Shown piece after piece: positions 13,401 through 23,400 of a stretch of DNA of 64,000 nucleotides (position 1 is the stretch's first letter; each line of letters starts with the position of its first letter). Below the pieces are notes generated by a model. That model searched no databases. It was not told where the DNA came from and saw only the letters and a list, made by a program, of their open reading frames with translations. The DNA is from Paragonimus westermani (Eukaryota; Platyhelminthes; Trematoda; Plagiorchiida; Troglotrematidae), in assembly GCA_008508345.1 (NCBI GenBank), contig QNGE01003259.1, positions 15,089-79,088 of the forward strand, written 5' to 3'. The position numbers and the translations under genes are program-made.

Positions 13401-16400
13401 CCGAATTCGACGTCAAGGTCGCACCTTGATGTTTGTTGTGCTACGTGATGGAACCGGATTTTTACAGTGTGTTTTCACAGAAGATTTGGTGAGTTCAAAC
13501 CTCGTTGGCTTCTGTTTAGATTACGAGAACATTGGATATGATTTGCTGTTGTTTGAATTTAGCTTGTGTGTGTGTGAATTTAGTGTGCTAATATTACTAG
13601 CACTCGCGTCTGCATGCTTGCGTTTTCTCCAAACCGATCCTCATTATAATTGAACATAAAGTTACTCTCAAGTGTCGCTTTAACCATGCGTGTAGAAGCT
13701 TATAGGCACATCGTCGTATCAACTATTGCGGTCGCGACACTGCAAGAACTGGTTTGTCTAGATGGCTCAAGGGGCATCTGACTATACCTTAGTGTAAACA
13801 CCGTAGATGATGTTACCCACAGCGACGATGTGAGCACATCGTTCAGAGACGTTTTTCCAAATTTTGCCAGACCACCAAGGGTATCGTTTACTGTTCATTG
13901 GTTCACTTCTTTGTATGAGTACTGTTGAATATCGTGTTATATTAGGTATCATTTTCTACAAATCGTTGTGCTTGACTTTTTGGCTGTTCACCTATTTTTT
14001 AGTGTCGCACAGTTGACGCGGTTTGCCTAAGCCCAGAGTCTACTCTTGTGGTTTATGGAGTGCTGACACAAGTTCCTGCAGGGAAGGCTGCTCCGGGCGG
14101 TATGGAATTGCAAGCTGATTATTGGGAATTGATTGGCAAGGCGCCTGCTGGCGGTATTGATCACGTACTGAACGTTGAAAGTGATGTAGATGTGTTGTTG
14201 GATAACCGACATTTGGTGATACGTGGCGAGAACGTAAGTATTTCTGGTTTTAATGTCTACACCTTTAATATGCTATTTGTTGACCTCAAAACGAGTTTTC
14301 TATTTTTATATTATGGTTCCTGGGTCCTTCGATCCTTTTAATGCTGTACGTGGTATGTGACTGAGCAACTAGAACGGTTGTCTGTCCATATATTGGCCTA
14401 TCTTTTGCATGTAATTCCTTTAAAGGTTGTTTTGTGGCTACCGCGCAGTACTGATTTCACTCCATGTAGGCACGTTTAGTGTTTATTTTCAAAGTGGAAC
14501 TTTCCAATGAACGGATCCCGGAACTATCTCACATGGTGGTTCGGGAATAAAGTTGGCAGCCTTTTCGCAAACCACTTCGTAGGAAGTGTGTTTCACAGGT
14601 TAGTAGAGGTTGCTATATGACACTCGTTGTTGGATTGATCAGTATCACGCAGGTTGATATTTGAGGTACAGTTGTAAGCACTGCAAATCTCTACCGTTTC
14701 TTGAGCTATTGTTCCCGTACGGGTAGATTTGCACTCCTACTTTAAGCATACGGATCATAAAACAACCGTAACTAGGTTTTGTTACTGCATACAGATTTAG
14801 GTGGTGGTTTCTCTGGCACAGTATGGCAGCGATTCTTTGGAGGACGGTTTCATTTAGTGACAGCTTGATTGGAATGCACTAATTTGTCGTAAGAAGAGCT
14901 GTTCATGTTTCCTCTTTGATTAAAGTGTGTCCGGTCCTAATTCCCGCCTGCATTTTTACAGAATTCAAAAGTACTACGAGCCGTGAGCGTCATTTCCCAG
15001 GCATTCCGCGCTCACTATCTGGATCGTGGCTACGTTGAAGTAAGTTTGTGCTTCTTGTAGAGAGTTATGCGCGCACCGAACTATGAAGTCGACTGTCCTC
15101 GTTAATCAAGGACAATTTTTTTACGACATATACGCATCACCCGTCCTCTGTGAAACGGTTGAGAAGTTTACATTCTATTAGCTCCTGTCTGGAATTTTTA
15201 ATCACGAACCTAGACATCTAATCACACATGATCATACATAATACAACTCATCACTCAACGTCCAACCGTATATACTTTGTCAAAACCAACAACTCAATAA
15301 GACGGTACGCAACCGTTTTCTCTCAGGGTTACCTTAGTTCGCTATATGATGTCTGTCAGCGCACTTGACAATTCGACAAACGGCTATCCAGTTCATGTTC
15401 TATCTGTATATCTCACCGATTGTTGTATATCATGTTGGTCTAGGCTCCCCAACTATTCTCCGACTTGTCGCCAGCAACATGAGATGCTGCACTCATCTTT
15501 CCACTCGTTTCTTTTTGTTTGTTTCAGGTCCTTCCACCCACTTTCGTACAAACTCAAGTTGAGGGAGGCGCCACTCTGTTTTCCCTCAACTATTTTGGCG
15601 AGACTGCCTACATGTCGCAATCTTCTCAGCTTTACTTAGAAACCTGCATACCCGCACTAGGTGACGTCTACTGCATCACACGCAGTTACCGTGCAGAAAA
15701 AGTATGTATCCTTCCGTCCGCATCCCTCTGTATCCCGCGTGAATGGTCCTTTTACAACTGAAATGCCTATTTCTTTGTTTCTTCCTAGAGTCGAACTCGT
15801 CGTCATCTTTCCGAGTATAATCACGTCGAAGCAGAATGTCCGTTCATTGACTTCAACGATCTGTTGGATCGCATCGAAGATTTGGTGGTCGATGTTACCA
15901 CCCGCGTGATGCAGCTAGGCGGTAACCTAATCAGAGAAATCAACCCGGTGAGACATTTTCCTGCTGTGCTTCATCAAGATATACTTGCTGGCTTCTACAC
16001 TCTGTAACTGTATTGTTTAACCTGCTGATATTTCTTCTTTTACGTTCAATCAGTTCATTTCATATTTGCTCACATAACCACTGTTGTCTCTCTGGTAGGA
16101 TTTCGTGCCTCCTAAAAGCCCATTCAAACGTATGCGATACGAGGAAGCGATCAAACTACTGAATAATCTTGGGATCACCAAAGAAGACCTTACTCCGTTC
16201 GAGTTTGGGGATGATATTCCTGAGGCACCCGAGCGCCGACTGGTTGATACGATAGGAGAGATGGTGTTATTAACTCATTTCCCGGCTGGTATGAAAGCGT
16301 TCTATATGCAAAAGACTGCTGAAGATCGCCGTCTTACAGATTCCGTAAGTTTCCCGTGTTACACAACTGTAGTCTTACTTTGAGATAGCCCGGTTCGAAG

Positions 16401-19400
16401 TTAACACTCTTCGCCCTGGTTTCAGTTATCTCACATACTCTTAGCTGTGTCCGACCGACCGACTATATATTTCAATTGGCTGCGAGCAAAGAATTTCTTT
16501 TTGCGAGAATTCTTGGACTGGTTAACCTTCTTATTGCTTCTAACTTTATTTTGCAAACGTTGCTGGCATCTGTGATGTGATTTGTTGAAGTGACCATTTT
16601 CAAAGCCTCGGTTACATAAGAACGATAATTCCGTTTTATCTTTACCCTAACAGGTTGATCTGCTCGCTCCAGGTGTGGGTGAGATTGTCGGTGGCTCGAT
16701 GCGCATGACCGATCTTGACGAACTGCTCGCCGGTTACAAATCCGAAGGCATTGATCCAACCCCTTATTATTGGTACACCGACCAGGTTTGTCTTTTTTAA
16801 CTGTACGATTGCTTCATCGCGCAGCACTGTATCTTTTTAGTGGCCTGGACTTCCAGGATCTTTTACACATTCATCGCTCAGTACAGCTAAACCTCAGTAA
16901 ACCCGCCACTTTTTGATTCGCTTAATCAGAGTCCATTAATGGTCGTTAAGTGAGACTCCAGTTATAGCGCCTCACCGCTATATTCATCATTATTGCGGCA
17001 CACAGCCCAGAAAGACATGCAAACCAACCTCGCTAATAGACCCACTGGGTGGACATCTTGTGCCCTTTTCGAACACGTCAAAAAATAAATCATTTTGCCG
17101 GGTAGCCCCCTCCAAGCGATTTGTCTTCGAGCATGCAGTAGGTACTCTTTTGCTGCACTAATGCTGCTCACGCGTAAGAGGAGTGGACCTGTCAGCCGAC
17201 CGTAATGTTCGAAGGCTAACATATTGCCCCGTTGATCAACCAAATTTTTGTTCATCACCAAGTGATGATTGTAGCCTAGGATGAGTGGTCGAACCTTTTG
17301 GCACCTCAGCAGGATAGTAGACTCTAACTGATGAATCTTCCTTCAGTTCGCCGTTTGTTGCGCCACCCTTTTCGTACTGCTGTTCCTTGTACGTACAATT
17401 ACTCGTTCTAGTTATGGTATACAAACTTCTCACGAGTGTTGTGCGTGAACGAATGATAGTCGGCTCGTGTTCGACTTCATCTGCGTAAAAAAGGTATTGA
17501 AAATAAGACTAGAAATCTCAAAGTTAAATTCGGCTGAATATACAACGGACGACCTCCGTGTTAGGCGTATTTGTAAATATTTGGATCAAACTCAACTACC
17601 GGTGGTATTTTTACAAGTGTTAGTAAGCACAGTTATTGCAACTTCTCTGGTGAGCCTTTGCCTACCTGCTGGCGCGGACACTGGTTGCGTGCAGATGAAC
17701 TCACGCATTTTGGCTATGCTGGCTCGGTACAAACGGCCTTGACTTCTCGTTGTCCCGCTTGTTTGCATTCATAGAGTCCTATCGGCACCCCCCGCGCACC
17801 TCATATGGTCGGTCGGTAAGACCAGTGTCACCAGTTGCCACATTTTAGCACGGCCGATTTGTCATCGACAAGCTCAGAATCATCGACTGGGATCTCTAAG
17901 AAACCCATGGACAGCATCTTGAATAACACTAGCCGATCGAATTCAGACGTTCACTTCTTACACTTAGGTTAGCTAAGGGACAGTTATTTGTGCATGGGCA
18001 AAAGAAATGACGGGTCATTCAACTGTCCACTGTTAGATTTGTCTGGATATCCGTGTTGTAAAACACCTTGCCATTTTCAGACGTTCATTGTCAAAGATTA
18101 AGGTGGTTTCGAACTAGCAAAAGCAGATTCCTTTCTTCGATGTGTCCTTGTGAGCGAAATAGGACTAAGAAGTGGTCGTGATTTCATTCGGTGTTGTTTG
18201 GTGTCACGATGAGACTGAACCTTGACGTGGCGTGACGGCTTGCGCATCTCCATGACCTTTTGGGCTAAACTGGACAGAGTTACTCATACCAGGCAGGCCA
18301 ACAGGTAGAGGTCTGACGAACCACAGTCACCTGGTCCTCCAGGTTGGGGGTTTGAAGATGGTTGGCATCTCTTCCTGAAAAACGTACCATTTCTGGTACA
18401 CCACCACCCACTCGCTGTCTTGCGGTACAAGCTTTTGAGCCAAAGGCTTTGGTTGAGAACCCTAATCGTTCTCCTGTCTAGGTCTGGACGTCCTGGCAGT
18501 ATATCAGCCCACACACGACCATGAATCCTCACATCATTAATTCTATACTTCATCGGCCGTCTCACAGTATAACCCTAACCGGGTCGCCCTATCTTCTGCA
18601 TACACCAGGGTGGATAGGCGAAAACATGCTGCTGGTGACCTCTCCCGATTCCCAATTCTGGTAACTTCTCTACCGGTCCCACAGCAGATATAATTAATCA
18701 CAGCAACATTTTGCCGATAAGTCCCAGCTCTCGCCACTCAGTCCCAGACCTCCCTCGTCTAGGTCAAGGTCCAATTAACGTCAAGAAACAGGGTAGGTTG
18801 AATGCAGAGGGGTGAATAATTAGGGGAGTTGGGTTGGGTCGTATTTTCACATGATTGTAGTTCAAAAATTTGATACACTGGGTCACGAAATCCGAACACG
18901 ACCGAAGTTTGCTCGCAGAATGGCGGTTCCACTCAGCTCTGGTTCTCAATCTAACTAGTTACTGGGTCGAAAGACCTCGGACCCAACATTTATCAGGCTT
19001 AGGGCGCGACACCAATCCCAAGGGACCATTACACGATTAAAGCCCTTCTCCATGACTTCCACTCCAACATTGAAGAGCGCGTTCGGACACGACTCATACC
19101 TTATTCGATCCAACTGTTTATGTTTTCTGGTTATGGTCAGTTGGGTTGTTCCTCAGAATGTTCCGTCAAGCCAGTACATGGTGCCAAATGAACTTTTTTT
19201 CACAAGTGGTCTCACTTAGACCGACTCGGCGGTCAGCACAACTATGTATCTGCTGTTTCTAGATTAAAAGGCTTGCTCTGTCTCTTTCGATTTTACGACC
19301 AAGTGATCTTGGTCGCTGAAAGCTTTTGGTTGTTGCGGCTCCTCTAAAGCATTTATCTGGTCCGTTGAACTGGGAGTATATCCTTCGGTCCGTTACCAGT

Positions 19401-20491
19401 GCGCATAACCAGAGTGCGCTGTTTCGTTTGGAAATTGTGTTGGTCAAATTCAACACTGGAAAACCGTTGAGTTTTACGGTACAAAAATCTACGCGAACAA
19501 CTTTTCACCGTGTACACCACACCAAATCGTTTCCTTCTCTATCTCCCTAGCCGCTAATCACAAGCACTTTGAGAATATTCCCTGGACATCGCTGTTGTCT
19601 GTGTTAATATCCACTGGAAACTGACGGGTTGTACTGACTGATCAGAGAAAGTTATATTTTCACATTTCCTATCTCCGAACCCGTCTCAACATTCTTTTCA
19701 TTGGCGCCGTTTAGCCGAATCTGAGGATTTGTGTTATTACCGGAGTGTTACTGTATAAATGTTTGGTACAAGATGATTGGAGCGTGGTCCAGGAATGCCG
19801 ACTGATTGTTTGCCACGTCGGGCATTCTGTGTTGAAGCCTCAACCATTTAACGCAAAGTGCAATGTGGCGGAACCAAGATGTGACTCAGATATACTTTCT
19901 GTACTAGGTTGACGATTTTGAACTACGTTTGAGTCCTGAGCTGCAATCCAATGATTCTCATTTTTCCGACCGCTCACGTCAAGGCAGAAATTTATAAATA
20001 TAATTTAATGATTTTCATGCTGTTGCCTTCTGGGTCTGCAGGAAATGAGGACTCAACAAAAGGGAACATTGAAAACTGTGAGGAGGCTGTTTCGTATCAT
20101 CTTACTCCCACTTGCAACTGGGTTGTTTTTTGCCAGGTGTAGGCACCTTGGTCTTGAGTGTTGTGGATCGTAGGCAGGTATTGCTTATAGGAGTTAAGTC
20201 ACGCTTCTATTTTCCGTTAACTCGACTTTTCTCCTCTCATAATCATGTAACAGTTGGGAATTAGTGGTAACTATCGATGTGCCGTTGTTACTGCGGTTTT
20301 TCCGGTTTAACTGGAATGGTCGGATGACTTAACTGATCACCTGTTTTCCATTTCTGCAGCGCACGTTTGGAACTTGCCCTCACGGTGGTTACGGTCTGGG
20401 TTTCGAACGCTTCTGCACCTGGATTTTGGGCAAATACCATATTCGAGATGTGTGTCTCTACCCACGTTTCACATCGCGCTGCAAACCCTGA
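4219..20491 (+). CDS. NARS1: Cytosolic asparaginyl-tRNA synthetase (spliced, nine exons seen, 5' exon missing)
   Basis: The enzyme charges tRNA-Asn with asparagine in the cytosol using ATP; it is a class IIb synthetase. The exons are 4219-4472, 13252-13488, 14003-14233, 14962-15039, 15528-15701, 15789-15947, 16099-16344, 16654-16785 and 20360-20491. They join in frame to about 546 residues ending in TGA, close to the usual animal length of about 550. In order they encode the eukaryote-specific N-terminal extension, the OB-fold anticodon-binding domain, then the catalytic domain with motif 1 ([15 protein letters not shown]), motif 2 ([16 protein letters not shown]) and motif 3 ([10 protein letters not shown]). 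All eight introns between these exons are GT-AG and phase 0; the upstream intron ends with two bases of a split codon. No frameshift or stop is seen in any exon. Two introns carry retroelement insertions. Only the start exon is missing, and its position is unknown. Identity is very secure. Confidence 0.96.
4473..5048 (+). other. Intron sequence, no gene
   Basis: First part of the 8.8 kb NARS intron. Beyond read-through of the exon frame I see nothing in it. Confidence 0.6.
5049..8458 (+). mobile_element. LINE (EEP-type non-LTR retrotransposon), nearly full span but decayed
   Basis: The 5' region (5049-5630) aligns with the starts of the copies at 18221 and 58001. EEP endonuclease remains follow at 5639-6440: an opening '[11 protein letters not shown]', the catalytic '[10 protein letters not shown]' and '[13 protein letters not shown]'. 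A linker with basic helices is at 6440-6900 ([19 protein letters not shown]). Reverse transcriptase runs from about 7030 to 8090: '[15 protein letters not shown]', '[14 protein letters not shown]', then 'DYADDKVLL' in a shifted frame. The C-terminal '[26 protein letters not shown]' lies at 8293-8370. Multiple stops and frameshifts make it inactive. It sits inside a NARS intron in the same orientation as the gene. It ends at an N (8459) next to a MITE arm. Confidence 0.9.
8460..8521 (+). repeat. Single arm of the 46.0 kb MITE
   Basis: 'gaggtattcggc' and 'gcgttcgaaaactcgcacct' ending 'gacaatccaccaca' match the right inverted repeat of the element at 46026-46163, with a few differences. The left arm is absent. 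An N at 8459 marks the junction with the LINE. Confidence 0.75.
8522..9233. other. Intron sequence, no gene
   Basis: No coding signal was recognised. It may include the 3' continuation of the possible R2-like fragment read on the minus strand from 9660. Confidence 0.4.
9234..9660 (-). pseudogene. Possible R2-like reverse transcriptase fragment
   Basis: On the minus strand one frame reads '[17 protein letters not shown]', which resembles the RT block containing the first catalytic aspartate (…DVKKAFD…) of site-specific R2/R4-type elements. Further down, '[17 protein letters not shown]' could be a damaged GxPLSPxLFNxxVD block. The frames are broken and the catalytic DD box was not found. It could instead be chance similarity. 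Confidence 0.35.
9661..13251 (+). other. Remainder of the large NARS intron, no gene recognised
   Basis: The ORFs are short and overlapping, with no recognisable domain. A Cys-rich stretch on the minus strand near 12040-12100 ([13 protein letters not shown]) is suggestive of a zinc finger but too weak to call. A 22-bp perfect palindrome is at 12144-12165. Confidence 0.5.
12144..12165. repeat. 22-bp perfect palindrome
   Basis: 'tgtgagtagta' is followed immediately by its exact reverse complement, so the 22 bases read the same on both strands. It lies in the NARS intron. No function can be assigned. Confidence 0.8.
13252..13488 (+). CDS. NARS1: NARS exon: linker and anticodon-binding OB fold
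   Basis: The acceptor follows 'ttcttctgacag' and the donor is GTGAGT. The 79 codons are phase 0 at both ends. The first third is an Ala/Glu-rich helix ([14 protein letters not shown]). Then comes the OB-fold beta barrel: '[17 protein letters not shown]' and '[17 protein letters not shown]'. These are hallmark AsnRS/AspRS sequences that recognise the tRNA anticodon. Confidence 0.95.
14003..14233 (+). CDS. NARS1: NARS exon: end of OB fold and hinge
   Basis: The acceptor is 'ctattttttag' and the donor GTAAGT; 77 codons, phase 0. '[14 protein letters not shown]', '[21 protein letters not shown]' and '[15 protein letters not shown]' match the end of the anticodon-binding domain and the hinge leading to the catalytic core. 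Confidence 0.95.
14962..15039 (+). CDS. NARS1: NARS exon: motif 1 helix
   Basis: The acceptor is 'catttttacag' and the donor GTAAGT; 26 codons, phase 0. '[26 protein letters not shown]' is the long helix and first part of class II motif 1, which forms the dimer interface. Confidence 0.95.
15528..15701 (+). CDS. NARS1: NARS exon: motif 1 end and start of motif 2
   Basis: The acceptor is 'tgtttgtttcag' and the donor GTATGT; 58 codons, phase 0. It starts with the conserved proline strand of motif 1 ([18 protein letters not shown]) and ends in 'SYRAEK' of motif 2. '[16 protein letters not shown]' is the typical Asn/Asp synthetase flipping-loop region. Confidence 0.96.
15789..15947 (+). CDS. NARS1: NARS exon: motif 2 and following helices
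   Basis: The acceptor is 'tttcttcctag' and the donor GTGAGA; 53 codons, phase 0. '[19 protein letters not shown]' finishes motif 2, which binds ATP and the acceptor end. Helices ending 'IREINP' follow. Confidence 0.96.
16099..16344 (+). CDS. NARS1: NARS exon: insertion region and catalytic strands
   Basis: The acceptor is 'ctctggtag' and the donor GTAAGT; 82 codons, phase 0. '[16 protein letters not shown]', '[18 protein letters not shown]' and '[11 protein letters not shown]' match the substrate-binding part of the AsnRS core. Confidence 0.95.
16654..16785 (+). CDS. NARS1: NARS exon: active-site strands before motif 3
   Basis: The acceptor is 'taccctaacag' and the donor GTTTGT; 44 codons, phase 0. 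'[12 protein letters not shown]' and '[13 protein letters not shown]' are highly conserved core sequences. Confidence 0.96.
16786..18220 (+). other. Last NARS intron, first part; no gene
   Basis: Short ORFs on both strands, none recognised. No clear repeat seen before the LINE fragment at 18221. Confidence 0.5.
18221..18776 (+). mobile_element. LINE 5'-end fragment
   Basis: It starts at the same point as the LINE copies at 5049 and 58001 (ttgacgtggcgtgacggcttg) and shares the following ~550 bases. Shared blocks include 'ccaggttgggggtt', 'tggtacaccacc' and 'cagacctccctcgtc'. The alignment stops just before the EEP domain would begin. The sequence then passes directly into the 107-bp repeat at 18769, giving a short 5'-end-plus-tail derivative with no coding capacity. 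It lies in the last NARS intron. Confidence 0.85.
18769..18880 (+). repeat. Repeat arm, inverted partner at 21128-21256
   Basis: 'aggtcaaggtccaattaacg', 'ggttgaatgcagaggggtga' and 'caaaaatttgatacac' recur in reverse complement at 21128-21256. It directly abuts the LINE 5' fragment, so it may be the LINE's own 3' tail or an unrelated insertion. Confidence 0.8.
18881..20359 (+). other. Last NARS intron, remainder; no gene
   Basis: No recognisable coding or repeat signal. The acceptor for the final exon is 'tttctgcag' at 20351-20359. Confidence 0.5.
20360..20491 (+). CDS. NARS1: NARS final exon: motif 3 and stop
   Basis: The acceptor is 'tttctgcag'; 43 codons plus TGA at 20489-20491. '[16 protein letters not shown]' is class II motif 3 with the ATP-contacting arginine. 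The tail '[17 protein letters not shown]' matches the usual AsnRS C terminus. Confidence 0.97.
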   Translation, partial: RTFGTCPHGGYGLGFERFCTWILGKYHIRDVCLYPRFTSRCKP

Positions 20492-20571
20492 TTTTCATTG
20501 AGTTAGGTTTCTTTTTCTGTCCAAGTGTGTTTATTCTTTGAGGGCGCCTTTCGTTTTCCTGTTGTGGTACC

Positions 20572-20577
20572 AATAAA
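20572..20577 (+). terminator. Polyadenylation signal AATAAA for NARS
   Basis: A canonical AATAAA lies about 80 bases after the NARS stop codon, consistent with a short 3' UTR. The cleavage site itself is not visible. Confidence 0.7.
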
Positions 20578-21127
20578 AGCTGGATTACTGTTTCAACTTC
20601 TGTCACTTTTATGTTGGTCTTGACCGAGAAATTCGTTCACACTGACGTGAACTCATTCACGGTTATTGTGGACTGTTTCTGTCTAGGTTTCGGGTCCCTG
20701 TCTGTGTCAAATGTGTTGTCTGATGGGTTACGTAGCAGCACAAAATTGGTTGCGTTTTTTCAGTATATTTACTCTGCTGTTCCTTCTTTAACTACAAACA
20801 GTGCAACTCCTCCCATTCACAGTTTCACTGTGGCCAATGGAAATGCAGTACTGACGTGCATAATGTACACTTTCTGGGTGTTAGTATTATACCATTCAAC
20901 GAAGATGTCTGACGGAACGTGTCTATAGGCAATTGGTGTAGTTCTTAAATCAAATTCAGATCTTGATATCGTAATACGATCGAACGACTCCGCATAACGG
21001 TTGACTCAGCAGCTTCGATCGTCAGATCATTCACAATAAACCAGTCGCAACGTACTGCCGATCATACTGACTACGTTTAAACGTGTTGCGCGCTTCTTCT
21101 GATTTGTCCGCAACATCAAAATTGAGC
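20578..21127. other. No gene recognised
   Basis: One 105-codon frame (20611-20928 +) has no recognisable domain and is probably chance. Confidence 0.5.
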
Positions 21128-21256
21128 ATGATGGGTGTATCAAATTTTTAAACTACAATCATGAAAAAGTACGACCCAACTTAATTTCCTTAACTATTCA
21201 CCCCTCTGCATTCAACCTACCCTGTTTCTGGACGTTAATTGGACCTTGACCTAGAC
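21128..21256 (-). repeat. Inverted partner of the 18769-18880 repeat
   Basis: The reverse complement matches 18769-18880 over about 107 bases with scattered substitutions, including an insertion-free core from the 'caaggtccaattaacg' block to the 'tttgatacac' block. On its own strand it extends a little further upstream, into a 'gacaaaacaaaatcg' stretch that the other copy lacks. Confidence 0.8.
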
Positions 21257-21884
21257 GATTTTGTTTTGTCACGTCAATTTGATGGTTGTGCGAATAGCCA
21301 GTTGTCGGTCATTGTACTTTACTTGAGTGATGCGTGCACCCCCTTTTTGGAGCTCGGCTCATCTCCATTGTTTTGAACCTGTTGACTGCTCGGAAGAGCC
21401 CTTCTGGCCCGTTCAGCAGCAAGTTGTAACCCCTTCCCCGGGAACGATATGTTGATCGGAACTGTTGAGTACTGTACGATCTTCCACGAAGACGTTGATT
21501 AACGCGTAGCGATAAACCAATGATCCCAAATATTCAGAACAAGATTGGATCGTAATGCCACGCTTTCACGGCCTGTATTCGTACTGAAAATCAAAATCAA
21601 GTAAGCTTTTGCCCTTTTAATCTACGCCAAGTTTCCGTCCTGGCTGAGCTTACCTCGGGATAATTGGTCTATCACTACGCGTTGCTCAACATCTTCGTGG
21701 AAGATCGTACATTGGGCACTCCCAGTAATCTTGCCGGCACAGTCATGCACTGAAATTCCAACAATAATCAGCTAGTTTTTCGCCCACTAGTTATGTTCAT
21801 AAAGTAAGATAAACCACATCAAAATTAAAACGAGTATAGCGAACGGTGAAGACAGTATTCGCGGGTGAATATCGTGGCTGCATA
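21257..21884. other. No gene recognised
   Basis: I see no coding frame, RNA gene or repeat shared with the rest of the window. Confidence 0.5.
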
Positions 21885-22015
21885 TTTGTGACCTACTTTC
21901 ATTTGATCACAGCGTTGACACTAACAGGCTCTGCTGCTAACCTCTTCTGAAGAGAAATACTAGGGTTCTGTTTTTATTATAGCTCTTCTGTGGTGCACAT
22001 CTTTGCCACAAAGAG
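21885..22015 (-). mobile_element. tRNA-derived hammerhead SINE, diverged copy
   Basis: 'atttgatcacagcgtt' matches the minus-strand tail of the family (compare 25849-25865), and the body resembles the ribozyme region in reverse complement. The core boxes are badly mutated. Confidence 0.55.
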
Positions 22016-22779
22016 GGTTTTCACCGTAGCCACTTTTTGAATTAACGGTCGTGTCGACCACTGTGCCAGTAATCATGATAGGCCTGACCGAATCAGCATG
22101 TGCAAATACAGCTAAATCTGCATATTGTTACACCCTGATTGGCCATTTTCTGCTCTAAAAGTCGTCAGTCCTCACGATATATTTGCGACTAAAACTTCTA
22201 ACATTTCACCTTCTTTATGTTGTCAATCTTGGATGCAAATCCGTCGGGCTCTCTGAGTCTGAGTCCACGCTAGGTCTCATTTGTCTGCAAACAACGAGAG
22301 TCTCCTTTCCTTTTGGTATCCCAGGCGGAATGGGTGATAATTTCTTCTAACCGGTGAAGTTTGTAAAAGGTGAAGTACCTTTTAATCCTCCATGACAAAC
22401 GGTGAATTTTGGATGAGGGAACATCAGATGTTTTGTAAGTGTGACAACGTGAGTGTGAGTGGTAAATTTGGGGGCACCTAACACTGCCTATGATGGTGGA
22501 CGTCGGCCATAGCATCATATGTGTTCCAATCATGCTCAAAAGCATACCATAATGCTGGGCTCAGAGGATTACCGGTCGCCATTCCACTAATTTGTCTTTA
22601 GAAAACCCCTTAAAAACCGAAGTGGTTATTGTCTACGCAGAAGTACAAGTCGTTGAATTTGTGAGGCCACTTTCTGTTGGAGGGTGAAATCATGGTTCTC
22701 GACTTGGAACGTTTGTAGATGAAAAGCCAACATTGGTAGCATTAATCTCATACGAACTTGTTGGTTTATCCCCCTAAGT
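22016..22779. other. No gene recognised
   Basis: It could contain decayed pol sequence belonging to the integrase relic that follows, but no motif is clear. Confidence 0.4.
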
Positions 22780-23400
22780 TTGCACCGGTTGAAGAGGATT
22801 CTCCATGCGATGAGGAATAAACAGTTGACGGGTGAGATTGAAAGTGCCCGTAAGTGGTCTGGTAAGCTTGTTTTACGCGGAGTTGTCAGCAGAATAGCGT
22901 GCGGCGTTTTTGGTGTACATGCCTTGTCAAATTGGCGACCACTTTTCAAATCATACCGTACTCCAAGGATGAGAGCCCCCTTCAACGAATGGAACTGTGT
23001 TGATACGCAAAGTGATCAATAGGCCATGGTGAAAACTTGCCGCAAACATTCCAGCAGAACAGCAAGGGCTTTCTGATTGTGGTTGACTATTTTAGTAAAC
23101 ACTGGACTCGATGACCTGCACACGACAAAATGTGTGACTGACACTTACGCGCCGGTTCCTAGGACATGGGGTACCGGAAGAGGCTGTCTCATAAAATCCA
23201 GCGGTTCACAAGCTTGGAGGTGGGAATTTAACCAGCTGGTTAGCTAATACTGCAGCCAGTCGAACGATATAGCTGACGCAACCGCGAAAGAAGCTGAGAA
23301 CCTCATCTACGCTAAAGGAGTCAAGGAACATTCTTACCTCACGCTTCTAGGGAACTATAATACGGCAACAGCAGACCCGTACCTCAGTCGGGTTTGTCGG
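22780..23400 (+). pseudogene. Gypsy-type integrase relic
   Basis: 'MRNKQLTGEIESARK' and the segment up to 'YRTPRMRAPFNEWNCVD' resemble the zinc-binding region and the start of the catalytic core of Ty3/Gypsy integrases. 'GFLIVVDYFSKHWT' contains the first catalytic aspartate (VVDYFSK). After stops and a frame change, 'LTRRFLGHGVPEEAVS' and 'QSNDIADATAKEAENLIY' follow; the latter resembles the PQSNGxxERxNRTL block, with the catalytic Glu position changed. At least three stops interrupt it. It does not match the complete Gypsy element at 32.8-37.3 kb closely, so it is probably from another lineage. Confidence 0.6.
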
